Shown here piece after piece: positions 1 through 8,016 of a stretch of DNA of 64,000 nt. The notes beneath the pieces are model-generated. The model was given only the letters and a program-made list of their open reading frames with translations. It was not told the DNA's origin and made no database searches. The stretch is from Muribaculaceae bacterium. Lineage in GTDB: Bacteria > Bacteroidota > Bacteroidia > Bacteroidales > Muribaculaceae. Position numbers and translations under genes: made by a program. Location of the stretch: the NCBI GenBank assembly GCA_017620635.1, contig JAGAUV010000067.1:1-64000 (forward strand). The letters run 5' to 3'. How positions within the stretch are numbered: the stretch's first letter is position 1; every line of letters begins with the position of its first letter.

Positions 1-291
1 CGTCGTGAGACAGTTCGGTCTCTATCTGTTGTGGGCGCAGGAGATTTGCGAGGCCCCGACACTAGTACGAGAGGACCGTGTTGGACAGACCACCGGTGTA
101 CCGGTTGTTCCGCCAGGAGCACCGCCGGGTAGCCGCGTCTGGTAAGGATAAGTGCTGAAAGCATCTAAGCACGAAGCCCCCCTCAAGATAAGATCTCCAT
201 ACAAGGGTCGTCAAAGACGATGACGTCGATAGGTCGCAGGTGCAGAGGCGGTAACGTCTACAGCCGAGCGATACTAATAACCCAAACCCTT
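1..291 (+). rRNA. rrl: 23S ribosomal RNA, 3' end (partial)
   Basis: The sequence contains the sarcin-ricin loop core AGTACGAGAGGACC (near 64-77) followed by the conserved end of domain VI. The 5' part lies outside the window. The 3' end is placed near 291, after the GCGATACTAATAACCC segment, by analogy with other Bacteroidales 23S genes; the exact end is uncertain by several bases. It is followed by a 5S gene with no tRNA in the spacer. Confidence 0.95.
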
Positions 292-437
292 TCTAAGAAA
301 CAAAAAACAAGAGGAACGGCCCCAACGCCGGCCGATTCCGGGCAACGCAGCGCGTTGTGTTCGTCAAGCATGCTCGAGCTTCCGCATGTTACGCTTTTCC
401 GACCTTACAACGCCGCAGTGGCGGCGGACAAAGACAC

Positions 438-544
<107 letters not shown>

Positions 545-547
545 CTC

Positions 548-583
548 TGAGCCCCTCAGGCACACGCCCGAGGGGCTTTTTTA
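548..583 (+). terminator. rRNA operon terminator
   Basis: The stem GCCCCTC / GAGGGGC (551-557 with 570-576) has a GC-rich loop and is followed by a run of six T, a standard intrinsic terminator just after 5S. Confidence 0.9.
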
Positions 584-701
584 GTATATATGCGAGAGCT
601 GATGCCGGGCGAATGGCGAGACGGGGAGTGTGACCGAGAAGAAGCGTAAGGACGACGTAAAAGGCAACGTGCATCGCGCGAGGCCGGGAGGGTAGCGAAG
701 A

Positions 702-795
702 GGCACATAAGCTGTGTATTTCAGAATGCATCGCATGAATGAGGTCTGAAGGCTATCGCGGCGGCAGATAAGCCGTGTCTCTCAGAAAGCATCGC
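702..795. repeat. imperfect direct repeat, two 33-nt copies
   Basis: Copies at 702-734 and 763-795 agree at 28 of 33 positions by eye (GGCAxATAAGC...CAGAAxGCATCGC), with starts 61 nt apart. The function is unknown. They may be remnants of a duplicated segment, or two binding or structure elements in a leader. Confidence 0.6.
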
Positions 796-877
796 TCGCG
801 CTTGGGGCGCCCAGGACATTGGACAGCGCAACAAGATGCAACGGCGCTGCCGTTGGTATTATGGGGTGGGATGTGGA

Positions 878-897
878 CCTCACGAATGATCGTGAGG
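878..897. repeat. perfect 8-bp inverted repeat
   Basis: CCTCACGA (878-885) and TCGTGAGG (890-897) are exact reverse complements around a 4-nt loop. No T-run follows, so it is not a typical terminator. Confidence 0.6.
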
Positions 898-929
898 CTG
901 TGTCCGGCGCTACATGTAGTACCGGGTGT

Positions 930-947
930 AACGGCTCCGCCGTTTTT
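930..947 (+). terminator. short terminator-like hairpin
   Basis: AACGGC (930-935) pairs with GCCGTT (939-944) around a 3-nt loop, and a T5 run overlaps the 3' arm. It is small, and no upstream gene is known, so it could end an unrecognised transcript or be chance. Confidence 0.35.
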
Positions 948-1035
948 AACCTCGGGCTGGCTTGGGCGAGGGGTGTGGGTGGGAACTTATTTGTGTTGTG
1001 GGTTGTTTTATTTGATATACATCAAATTTTTAGCT

Positions 1036-1929
1036 ATGAGACTTTTGAATTTTGCCACGGTATGTGGGCTTGCAATTGCGGCGGTGTTGTCGGGTTGCGT
1101 GAGTAAGAAGGAATATGTGTCGCTTCAGGCTAAGCATGAGGCGCTACAGCAGAATTATACTACTCTGAAGTCTGATTACGACAAGGCGATGACTAAGAAT
1201 CAGACTATAGATGCTTTGTTGAAGGAGGCGCGAGCCAATAATGAGGATCTTAAGCGCCAGTATGCTTCGTTGCAGGCTTCGCTCGATAAGAGTATTTCAC
1301 AGAATACGCAGGGTAATGTGAACATTTCGAAGCTTGTGGACGAGATCAATGCTTCCAACAAGTATATCAAGCAGCTTGTACAGGCCAAGAGTAAGAGTGA
1401 TTCGCTCAATCTTCTGTTAGCGACGAATCTTACCCGTTCGCTTTCGCCGGAGGATATGGATGAGGTCAATGTACGGGTGCTTAAAGGTGTCGTCTATATT
1501 TCACTGGCCGACAATATGCTGTTCAAGTCGGGCAGCTATAAGGTCAACGACCGTGCCAAAACGACTTTGAGCAAGATTGCCAAGATCATCAAGGACTATA
1601 AGGATTATGATGTGATGGTAGAGGGCAATACCGATCCTGTTCCTATTTCGCGAACGAACATACGCAATAACTGGGATCTGTCGACCCTTCGCGCATCGTC
1701 GATCGTGCAGATACTCCAGAATGATTATGGTGTTGATCCGAGTCGTCTGACAGCCGCCGGTCGTGGCGAGTTCAATCCTATCGCCGACAATTCGACACCT
1801 GAAGGCCGTCAGCGTAACCGCCGCACGGAAATCATAATAACGCCTAAGCTCGACCAGTTCCTCGACCTTATAGACAAGGCGCCTAAGGAGAGTCAGACCG
1901 AACAGACGGCTCCTGCGTCAGATATGTAG
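1036..1929 (+). CDS. OmpA-family peptidoglycan-binding lipoprotein
   Basis: A 297-residue exported lipoprotein that probably links the outer membrane to peptidoglycan. Residues 1-21 form a lipoprotein signal ending in the lipobox LSGC (Cys21). A long Gln/Lys/Ser-rich coiled coil follows (about 25-125), then a C-terminal OmpA domain (about 140-275) with the expected Asp200 in GNTDP and Arg260-Arg263 in QRNRRTE, the residues that contact diaminopimelate in this family. The longer frame from 775 was rejected because it would bury the signal peptide. The last 12 nt overlap the end of the converging TonB receptor gene. The exact physiological role is not determined by sequence. Confidence 0.85.
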   Translation: MRLLNFATVCGLAIAAVLSGCVSKKEYVSLQAKHEALQQNYTTLKSDYDKAMTKNQTIDALLKEARANNEDLKRQYASLQASLDKSISQNTQGNVNISKLVDEINASNKYIKQLVQAKSKSDSLNLLLATNLTRSLSPEDMDEVNVRVLKGVVYISLADNMLFKSGSYKVNDRAKTTLSKIAKIIKDYKDYDVMVEGNTDPVPISRTNIRNNWDLSTLRASSIVQILQNDYGVDPSRLTAAGRGEFNPIADNSTPEGRQRNRRTEIIITPKLDQFLDLIDKAPKESQTEQTAPASDM

Positions 1930-3762
1930 CCTGAAGCCGCCCATGGCCGTGAAACCGGGCATGGCGTATCCACGGTTGATGGTGTAACGGGCATCTGTAA
2001 TGTTCTCGAACCGTGCCAGGAGCGTGAGATTATGCCATACTTCATATTCGATTTTAAGGTTGAGCAGGGCATAGCTCTGATAGCTGTATGAGGGGTGGAC
2101 GAACAGATGTCCGACGCCTTTGAGATCGGCGCACAGTTGCAGACGCTTCAAGGCTTTCCAGTTCACGCCGAGAAAGTACTGATGTCTTGGCGCGCCGGTC
2201 AGAGCGGAGAGCGATGTGTGCAGGTAGCTGTAAGAGGCATAGATGCTCAGATTAGTGCGTAAGTTGCTCTGCGCAGAAAGCTCGATGCCTTTATTGATGA
2301 AGCGCCCGGTGTTCTCGTTGTGCATGTCCACGGTCTGTATCAGATTGTCGCCCTTGGAGTAATATGCGCATAGCTCGGCCTCAAACCATGGCGAGAACGA
2401 TCGGGAGAGCGACACCTCATAGTTCCACATCCGTTCCGGCTGCAGGTCCTTGTTTGCCATTTTGTAGAGGTACAGCTCGCGGAACGACGGATTGCGGTAT
2501 CCCATAGCGGCCGAAGCCTTGAGCCTTATGTCGGCCGGTATCATTACGACAAATCCGGCCTGCGGTATCCATCGTGTGCCGAATTTGTCGCTGTTTGCCA
2601 TTCTGACACCGCCGTTGAGTATCACGCGGTCGGAGGCCAGAGCCTGCGAATAAGTGATGTAGGGCGAGTACTCGGTAACCGATTTGCGAGTGATAGTGCC
2701 GAGATTGCCTGTCGAGCCTCCGCTTACAGGAATCTCTCCGGCGTAGGTGTTGAAGTCGAAACCAAGCGTAGCCGCCGCGCCCTGCCAGGGACGAATGTTC
2801 TGGTAGAGCATAACGCCGAAGCGGTCGTCGGTACTGTGAAAGTGCTTCGGGTCATCGATGTAATGGTTGCCGTAGCTGTAATATACTCGCGCGGTGCCGT
2901 CGGTGGCTCCGTAGGCGTTGCTTATCGCCGCCGAAGCCTCGCCGCGTGTTATATTCTGATTGTATATATCGGTCGAGGCCGGATCGGACAGGGTGGGCCA
3001 CACCGGGTCATTGCCTCTGAAGTTGCTTATGGCGTAGTCGGCATAAGCGCGCCACCTGTCGCTAAACTCGTAGCTCAGCTTCGCATATCCGCCGGCCTGG
3101 CGGAAGTCCATGTGCTTTATGTTGCCGTCGGTACGGTCGTAAGAAGCCGATACGAGAGCCGCCACACGGCCATACCGTGCAGTAGCAGTCATTGTAGAGA
3201 GCCAGGTGTTGTACGACCCGTACTGGCTCGTCAGGGCGGCGTGCACGCCATCCCGGTGTATCTTGCGTGTAATTACATTGACAGTTCCGGCCATTGCGTT
3301 CGACCCATAGAGGACCGATGCCGGCCCACGCAGCACCTCCACACGTTCGGCATAGTCCTTGTTGTAGAAATCGGCTATATGGTGCGAGTATATGCCGGCG
3401 AACTGCGGCTGACCGTCGAGCATCATCAGCACCGCCGAAGCCCTGTCGCCGCCGATACCGCGCATCTTGATGTGACCCGAACCGCCGTTGCTCACTCCGA
3501 AACCGAATATGCTGCGTTGAGTGACAAACAGGCTCGGTATCTTGCCCGAAATGGCCGACAACAGCTGAGTAGAGGCAGTGGCGTCGAGTTGCTCGCGAGT
3601 GACCACACTGACGGTGTAGGGCATCATACGGGCCGGCACGGCCGCGTTAGAGCCTGTTACCACCACTTCGTCGAGCATGTTGATACTGTCGGAGGTCTCA
3701 GCCGCAGCCGACACTATATGTGTAAGAGATATAAGAGAAATCAGTAATAATAGTTTACGCAT
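1918..3762 (-). CDS. TonB-dependent outer-membrane receptor
   Basis: An outer-membrane beta-barrel for TonB-driven uptake of an unknown ligand. The chosen start (3762) gives MRKLLLLISLISLTH, a clean signal peptide; an upstream ATG at 3789 would add nine residues before it. A plug domain follows, with a TonB-box-like EVVVTGS, the segment VEVLRGPASVLYGSNAMAGTVNVIT, and then about 450 residues of barrel strands to the end. It has no N-terminal carboxypeptidase-regulatory domain and no SusD partner, so it resembles the BtuB/CirA (cobalamin, siderophore or metal) group more than a SusC glycan importer. That substrate class is inference. A sigma-ABfr type promoter lies at 3787-3818. Confidence 0.88.
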   Translation of the reverse strand: MRKLLLLISLISLTHIVSAAAETSDSINMLDEVVVTGSNAAVPARMMPYTVSVVTREQLDATASTQLLSAISGKIPSLFVTQRSIFGFGVSNGGSGHIKMRGIGGDRASAVLMMLDGQPQFAGIYSHHIADFYNKDYAERVEVLRGPASVLYGSNAMAGTVNVITRKIHRDGVHAALTSQYGSYNTWLSTMTATARYGRVAALVSASYDRTDGNIKHMDFRQAGGYAKLSYEFSDRWRAYADYAISNFRGNDPVWPTLSDPASTDIYNQNITRGEASAAISNAYGATDGTARVYYSYGNHYIDDPKHFHSTDDRFGVMLYQNIRPWQGAAATLGFDFNTYAGEIPVSGGSTGNLGTITRKSVTEYSPYITYSQALASDRVILNGGVRMANSDKFGTRWIPQAGFVVMIPADIRLKASAAMGYRNPSFRELYLYKMANKDLQPERMWNYEVSLSRSFSPWFEAELCAYYSKGDNLIQTVDMHNENTGRFINKGIELSAQSNLRTNLSIYASYSYLHTSLSALTGAPRHQYFLGVNWKALKRLQLCADLKGVGHLFVHPSYSYQSYALLNLKIEYEVWHNLTLLARFENITDARYTINRGYAMPGFTAMGGFRLHI

Positions 3763-3786
3763 AATATGATATAGGTAACAGCGGCG

Positions 3787-3818
3787 CAAAATTACTCAAA
3801 ATAGCTCAGATATCTAAA
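3787..3818 (-). promoter_or_regulatory. sigma-ABfr type promoter for the TonB receptor
   Basis: On the minus strand, TAATTTTG (3787-3794) matches TAnnTTTG, and TTTA (3815-3818), a 3-of-4 match to TTTG, lies exactly 20 nt upstream. Confidence 0.6.
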
Positions 3819-3826
3819 CGATATCG

Positions 3827-3842
3827 CGGTATATTTATACCG
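3827..3842. repeat. 16-bp perfect palindrome upstream of the TonB receptor promoter
   Basis: CGGTATA-TT-TATACCG is a perfect inverted repeat about 50 nt upstream of the expected start of the receptor transcript and 30 nt after the GH110 stop. It could be a regulator site or part of a weak GH110 terminator, although no T-run is present. Confidence 0.5.
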
Positions 3843-3871
3843 GCCGCATTATTCTCAGGGTACTCGGGCTG

Positions 3872-5536
3872 TCAGCGGCCGACTGTAAGATTGTTTACAT
3901 ATCCGGTGGTAATGTCCCTGTCGCAGCCCGAAACCGAGTTGCCTTCGAGTGTCACGCCATCGGCGTTGCCTACGAATATGCCGCAGCGGTTGCCCTCGCC
4001 CCGTATCATGTTGTTGCGAATGGTTATATCCTTATGCAGCAGGCTCGACGAAGTGTCATCGGCCTGTATTATCACAGATATGCCTGAGGCACCGCCCTGA
4101 CTCCCGGCACCGCTGCCGCATCCGAGCATCATGTTGCCCTCGATCAGTACATCGGCGGCGTGAGAGCCCTCGTGCCATGAAGCTTCCGCGCCAACATGTA
4201 TGGCCGTGCCGGTGCAATAGCGGAATACATTGTCACGAATGAGCACGCCGCGAGTCTTGACCAGCACTCCACGGGCAAGGTGGCTGTTTACTACGCTGTT
4301 CTCAAACACGAGTCGAGGCAGCTTGGATATGTTCATAAGATAGTATTTCGAGAAATCGGCCGGTATGGAGCCTTCGAATCTTATATCGCACACGGTGGAA
4401 GGCGGATTGATGTCGACTCCGCTAACGACGACGGTGCCTGTGGGCTTCAGAGTCCTGATCTCCACCACTTCAAGAGTGTCGCCTACCGCCGGAGCGTCGA
4501 TTACCTGGGCGTGGGTGTATGTGGGCGCCTTGATCTCGAGTGAAGCTTCATTGCCATTGAGGGCGGTAATAGTCTGGTAGTAACCGTGGACGTTTGTGGC
4601 ATCATCGCCTTGCCCCTCGAAACGGCAGGCGTCGAAGCGGATCGTGCCTCTGCAAGCGGCAAAGTGTGTGGCATCGGTATTTGTCGACTGGCAGTAGCCG
4701 GCGGAGGGCTTGACCGCAAGATTCTTCATGAGCACATCTTTCGTGTTGAATCCCACGATACCCATTCCGGGCTGGGAGTTTATCGTCACATGGTCGAGGA
4801 CCGTATTGTCGCTATCAAGTATCAGTATCGCCGGGCGGAAGTGGAAGCAGTGGTTGACGTTTGCCGTCTCGCCCATCAGATGTGAGGGCAGATTGCCTTT
4901 GAAGCGGACAACATTGCCGTCGAGCACCTGATGCTCGGGGAAATAAAATGGTCCGCAATTGTCCACGCGGTTGAGCTTCGAGTCCCATATCGTCATTCGC
5001 ATAAGGGGCAGCTCGGGAGTGATCGTCCGTTCAGGCGAGAATGTGATGTCGAACCAGCCGTCGCCTATCCCTGTCACTGTGCCGTGAGAGAAAGGCTTGC
5101 GCAGATAGTCGACGGTAAGACCTTTAAGAGTGAAATTACGGGTGCCGATGATCGAGACGGGCTCCATCCATCCGTCGCAGAGGAAAGTGACCCCGTCGGC
5201 GATGACCGTGACATCGGTCGCTCCTGTGAAGTCGAGACCTTTGACGTAGGGATAATACGGTTTGAATACCGTGGCCTCGACGTTCAGGCCGAACTTGCCT
5301 GAGCAAGCGTCGTTTTCAAGTTTCACAGCTTCTTTGTCGGACAGCAGATATACCCCCGGCCTAATCAGGAGAGTGGTTCCAGGATTCTCGCGACAGTAGC
5401 GAGCGGCTTTTCGCAGAGCCGGCATATCGTTTTTGCCGTCGTCGGGTATGGCGCCGAAACGCGCGGCATCGATCTGAGTGGCCGAGCAGATGAATGAAAG
5501 CGATACAGATAATATTGATAGAAAGAGACGATTCAT
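3872..5536 (-). CDS. GH110 family exo-alpha-1,3-galactosidase
   Basis: A 554-residue exported enzyme predicted to remove terminal alpha-1,3-linked galactose, as on blood-group B antigens, linear B glycans or algal galactans. A signal peptide (MNRLFLSILSVSLSFICSA) is followed by a right-handed parallel beta-helix. The family signature is visible at TDATH (Asp288) and GQGDDATNVHG (Asp311-Asp312). The 23-residue spacing between these acidic residues equals that of the catalytic Asp321/Asp344/Asp345 I recall from a characterised GH110 enzyme. It lies 9 nt after the GH78-like gene, so the two are almost certainly one transcript. The precise linkage is not predictable from sequence. Confidence 0.82.
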   Translation of the reverse strand: MNRLFLSILSVSLSFICSATQIDAARFGAIPDDGKNDMPALRKAARYCRENPGTTLLIRPGVYLLSDKEAVKLENDACSGKFGLNVEATVFKPYYPYVKGLDFTGATDVTVIADGVTFLCDGWMEPVSIIGTRNFTLKGLTVDYLRKPFSHGTVTGIGDGWFDITFSPERTITPELPLMRMTIWDSKLNRVDNCGPFYFPEHQVLDGNVVRFKGNLPSHLMGETANVNHCFHFRPAILILDSDNTVLDHVTINSQPGMGIVGFNTKDVLMKNLAVKPSAGYCQSTNTDATHFAACRGTIRFDACRFEGQGDDATNVHGYYQTITALNGNEASLEIKAPTYTHAQVIDAPAVGDTLEVVEIRTLKPTGTVVVSGVDINPPSTVCDIRFEGSIPADFSKYYLMNISKLPRLVFENSVVNSHLARGVLVKTRGVLIRDNVFRYCTGTAIHVGAEASWHEGSHAADVLIEGNMMLGCGSGAGSQGGASGISVIIQADDTSSSLLHKDITIRNNMIRGEGNRCGIFVGNADGVTLEGNSVSGCDRDITTGYVNNLTVGR

Positions 5537-5545
5537 GTCGGTGCT

Positions 5546-7822
5546 TTATTTTGTTATTGTAAAATGATAGGAGCCCGGAGCCAGCCGGAGGCACGTCTTG
5601 CCCGTTTCGGCGAATTTCGGATCCGTGACAATCGCATCTGCCGGCCTTACGTTTTTAGCAGAGATATCAGCCGGGTCGGTAACCGGAAGATACACGAGAG
5701 CTTCAGTGCCGTCGGGTATTTTTACATCGAGCCGGAACTTGCCGTCAGATACCGTATAAGCGGAATGTATATTTCCGGCTACTGTCGGCATGTCGATGCT
5801 CGCCTCGCTGATGCCGGCAGGCTGAGGATCGATTCTGAAAAGTCTGAACCCGGGTTCGACAGGGCTTATGCCGCACAGATATTGCCCCAGTACGGTAATC
5901 GGTCCACCGCTCCAGGCGTGATTGACAGTTCCTCCCATATCCACTTTACCGTCGATAAACCATCCCTCGAACAGTGTGGTATGGTCGGGATGATTTACCA
6001 TGTCGGCGAATTGCTCGGCGGTACGGCGGAGAGCCTGTTCTCCCTTGCCCATTTTGAACAGCGCCTCCATGACATATTTTTCCATATAGGGGCTGGCATG
6101 CCTGTTCGTTTCGAGGAATCGTGCGATGCTGTCGTATTTGTCCGGACCGGCTATTCCGGAAATAACGGCCATAGCCTGCACGCGGTCATCGGTCTTATCG
6201 GTATACGACGGATGTCTGTACACCTTTCCGTCCCAACATGCGTCGAATCCCTGTTTGACCATCTTCATGGTGGCACGATAGTTTTCAGCATCATCTTCAA
6301 GACCGAGGATCTCAGCCATGTCGCTTGCGGCATCGAGGGCTATGTAGTGCCAAGCGGCATATAGCAGGCGTATATCGCGGTTGTCGCCCCAGTCTCCCCA
6401 AGTCCAACCTCCGTTATGTTCGGCAGTAAGCCCTGTTTCGTCGGTGAGGTATAGCGCCAGATATTTTTTGACCGACGGATAGACGTGTTTTATGATATCG
6501 CTGTCGCCGGTGTGCATGTAATAGAGCCAGAAACCATATCGACCGACGGCGGCAAGCATCTGAGCCGGGAGCTCGGAATCATAGTTGCCGGCCGGTATTG
6601 GCGAGAACAGTGTGCCGTCGCTTTTCTGCCATGCGCATAGCTCGCGTATGGCCTTTTCGAGCAGTTTGTGCACGGAGAGCGAGTAAGAATAGAATACCTC
6701 GCCCATCATTACCGTGACATCGCCCCACCACTGTGCGCGCTCTCGCTCGGGACAGTCGAACCATGTGTCGCGCATGTTGACATATAGGGTACGCATGCCT
6801 TTGTCCCAGAAACGGTTGTAGAACTCTTCGCTGCATGTAAACTTACCGGCGACATGGGTGTCGTAGCCGGTCTCGCGGTAGCGCAAGGCTTTGACTTTGA
6901 CACCGGATGGCACGAACAGATATAGATTCTCGCCGCTGAGCCACCCCGGCGATTCATAAGACTGCTTCCCTTTGCGCGTGATATATCCGGCGCGAAGGCA
7001 GTATTCGTTCAGCTTGAAATGATCGGTCTGGATCACGATAGTGTTGCCTCCGGTATTGTCGTCGATTTCAAAATATGGAGTCATCTGCATATTATACGGC
7101 AGCTTCGCAGCGATCGTGTCGACGCCGTTTTCTCCTTTCCGCCGGACGAACGCGAGATTCTTCATCCCGAAATCTTTCCATTGCGGTATGGGTCTCTCTA
7201 CGAGCTCTCCCCATGGCTTATCGCCCCAAGCACCGATCTCAGCCGATGGCATGAAACCGAAATCTTTGTCATAATCGGCGGTCTGCCAGCCTTGCATCTC
7301 CTTGTTCGCATCGAAGAGCAGACTCGACTCGGCCAGACGGAAGTTAGGCAGCGGCTCGCCCATACTGCCGAAGGCATCATAGATACGGCTTGTCCAGGAG
7401 GCGTCGCTGTTGATGAGTTCCGAGCGCACGATCAATCCCGAGCGGCCGCTGTTTTTGTGCGAGAAACCTTCCTTGCCGAAGTGCCACAGCAGGATGGCAA
7501 TCTTGTTGTCGCCTTTCCTTATATACGGTGCTATCTCAACCCTGTCGTAATACGAAGACTCCGGCGACGGACCACGCTTGAGTGAGCCCTCGAAAATTAC
7601 CTCCTCTCCGTTGATCCACAGCCAGTATTTGCTGTCTGCCGCAATGTCGAGGACAAGCGAGCCGGGCTTTTCCGCAAATGATACGTCCTTACGGAAAGCG
7701 ATCCATGTGTTTGGCGCATTGGCGTCCTTATGGTCAGCCGAAATCCAGAGCGGCTGTCCGGCCGAGATCTCCATAATCGACATCAGCAATAGAATTGAGA
7801 GAATACAGGGGCGTATCATCAT
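5546..7822 (-). CDS. GH78-like alpha-L-rhamnosidase
   Basis: A 758-residue secreted glycosidase. The start at 7822 (or 7819) gives a signal peptide, MMIRPCILSILLLMSIMEIS; a frame reaching 7909 adds 29 unlikely residues. The N-terminal half is a beta-sandwich (carbohydrate-binding or alpha-L-rhamnosidase N domain), and the C-terminal half is an (alpha/alpha)6 barrel. DCPERERAQWWGD holds Asp356, Glu361 and Asp368 at offsets 0/5/12, which match the acidic residues of characterised GH78 enzymes. A later TLFEGW...NHAWSGGP segment matches the region of the remaining catalytic Glu. Family assignment is good; rhamnose specificity is inferred from the family only. It is the first gene of the pair with GH110. 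Confidence 0.78.
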   Translation of the reverse strand: MMIRPCILSILLLMSIMEISAGQPLWISADHKDANAPNTWIAFRKDVSFAEKPGSLVLDIAADSKYWLWINGEEVIFEGSLKRGPSPESSYYDRVEIAPYIRKGDNKIAILLWHFGKEGFSHKNSGRSGLIVRSELINSDASWTSRIYDAFGSMGEPLPNFRLAESSLLFDANKEMQGWQTADYDKDFGFMPSAEIGAWGDKPWGELVERPIPQWKDFGMKNLAFVRRKGENGVDTIAAKLPYNMQMTPYFEIDDNTGGNTIVIQTDHFKLNEYCLRAGYITRKGKQSYESPGWLSGENLYLFVPSGVKVKALRYRETGYDTHVAGKFTCSEEFYNRFWDKGMRTLYVNMRDTWFDCPERERAQWWGDVTVMMGEVFYSYSLSVHKLLEKAIRELCAWQKSDGTLFSPIPAGNYDSELPAQMLAAVGRYGFWLYYMHTGDSDIIKHVYPSVKKYLALYLTDETGLTAEHNGGWTWGDWGDNRDIRLLYAAWHYIALDAASDMAEILGLEDDAENYRATMKMVKQGFDACWDGKVYRHPSYTDKTDDRVQAMAVISGIAGPDKYDSIARFLETNRHASPYMEKYVMEALFKMGKGEQALRRTAEQFADMVNHPDHTTLFEGWFIDGKVDMGGTVNHAWSGGPITVLGQYLCGISPVEPGFRLFRIDPQPAGISEASIDMPTVAGNIHSAYTVSDGKFRLDVKIPDGTEALVYLPVTDPADISAKNVRPADAIVTDPKFAETGKTCLRLAPGSYHFTITK

Positions 7823-7861
7823 GGCATTAAGGTAATATATTGAGTGATATAATGACAATGG

Positions 7862-7869
7862 CAAAGGTA
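7862..7869 (-). promoter_or_regulatory. probable -7 element for the glycosidase operon
   Basis: TACCTTTG on the minus strand matches TAnnTTTG 40 nt upstream of the GH78-like start. The position 20 nt upstream reads GTTG (3 of 4 to TTTG). Confidence 0.45.
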
Positions 7870-8016
7870 AGGAATAATCATGTGCTGTGCAACAAAAACG
7901 CCGGGACATAAACCAATAAAGGATCAGTGATGTTATAAGTATTATCAGGGCGCAAAAACGAGGCTCTGCCGTAAAGAGTTTTTATCAACCTAACGTTTTA
8001 CTATAACATTCAATCT

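Larger units (their letters stand above)
584..1035. other. gene-free stretch between the rRNA operon and ompA
   Basis: No convincing gene is seen here. Open frames in this stretch have composition unlike the neighbours, and one is only an upstream extension of the ompA-like gene. The stretch holds an imperfect 33-nt direct repeat (702-734 and 763-795), an 8-bp perfect hairpin (878-897) and a short hairpin with a T-tract (930-947). The ompA promoter must lie here, but no clear TAnnTTTG box at the right distance was found. Confidence 0.6.

Noticed and set aside
775..1035. N-terminal extension of the OmpA-like lipoprotein
   Set aside because: It would place 87 residues of unlike composition before a perfect lipoprotein signal peptide.
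1918..3762. TonB receptor as part of a polysaccharide utilisation locus with the two glycosidases
   Set aside because: It lacks the SusC-type N-terminal domain and a SusD partner, and has its own promoter; only proximity links them.
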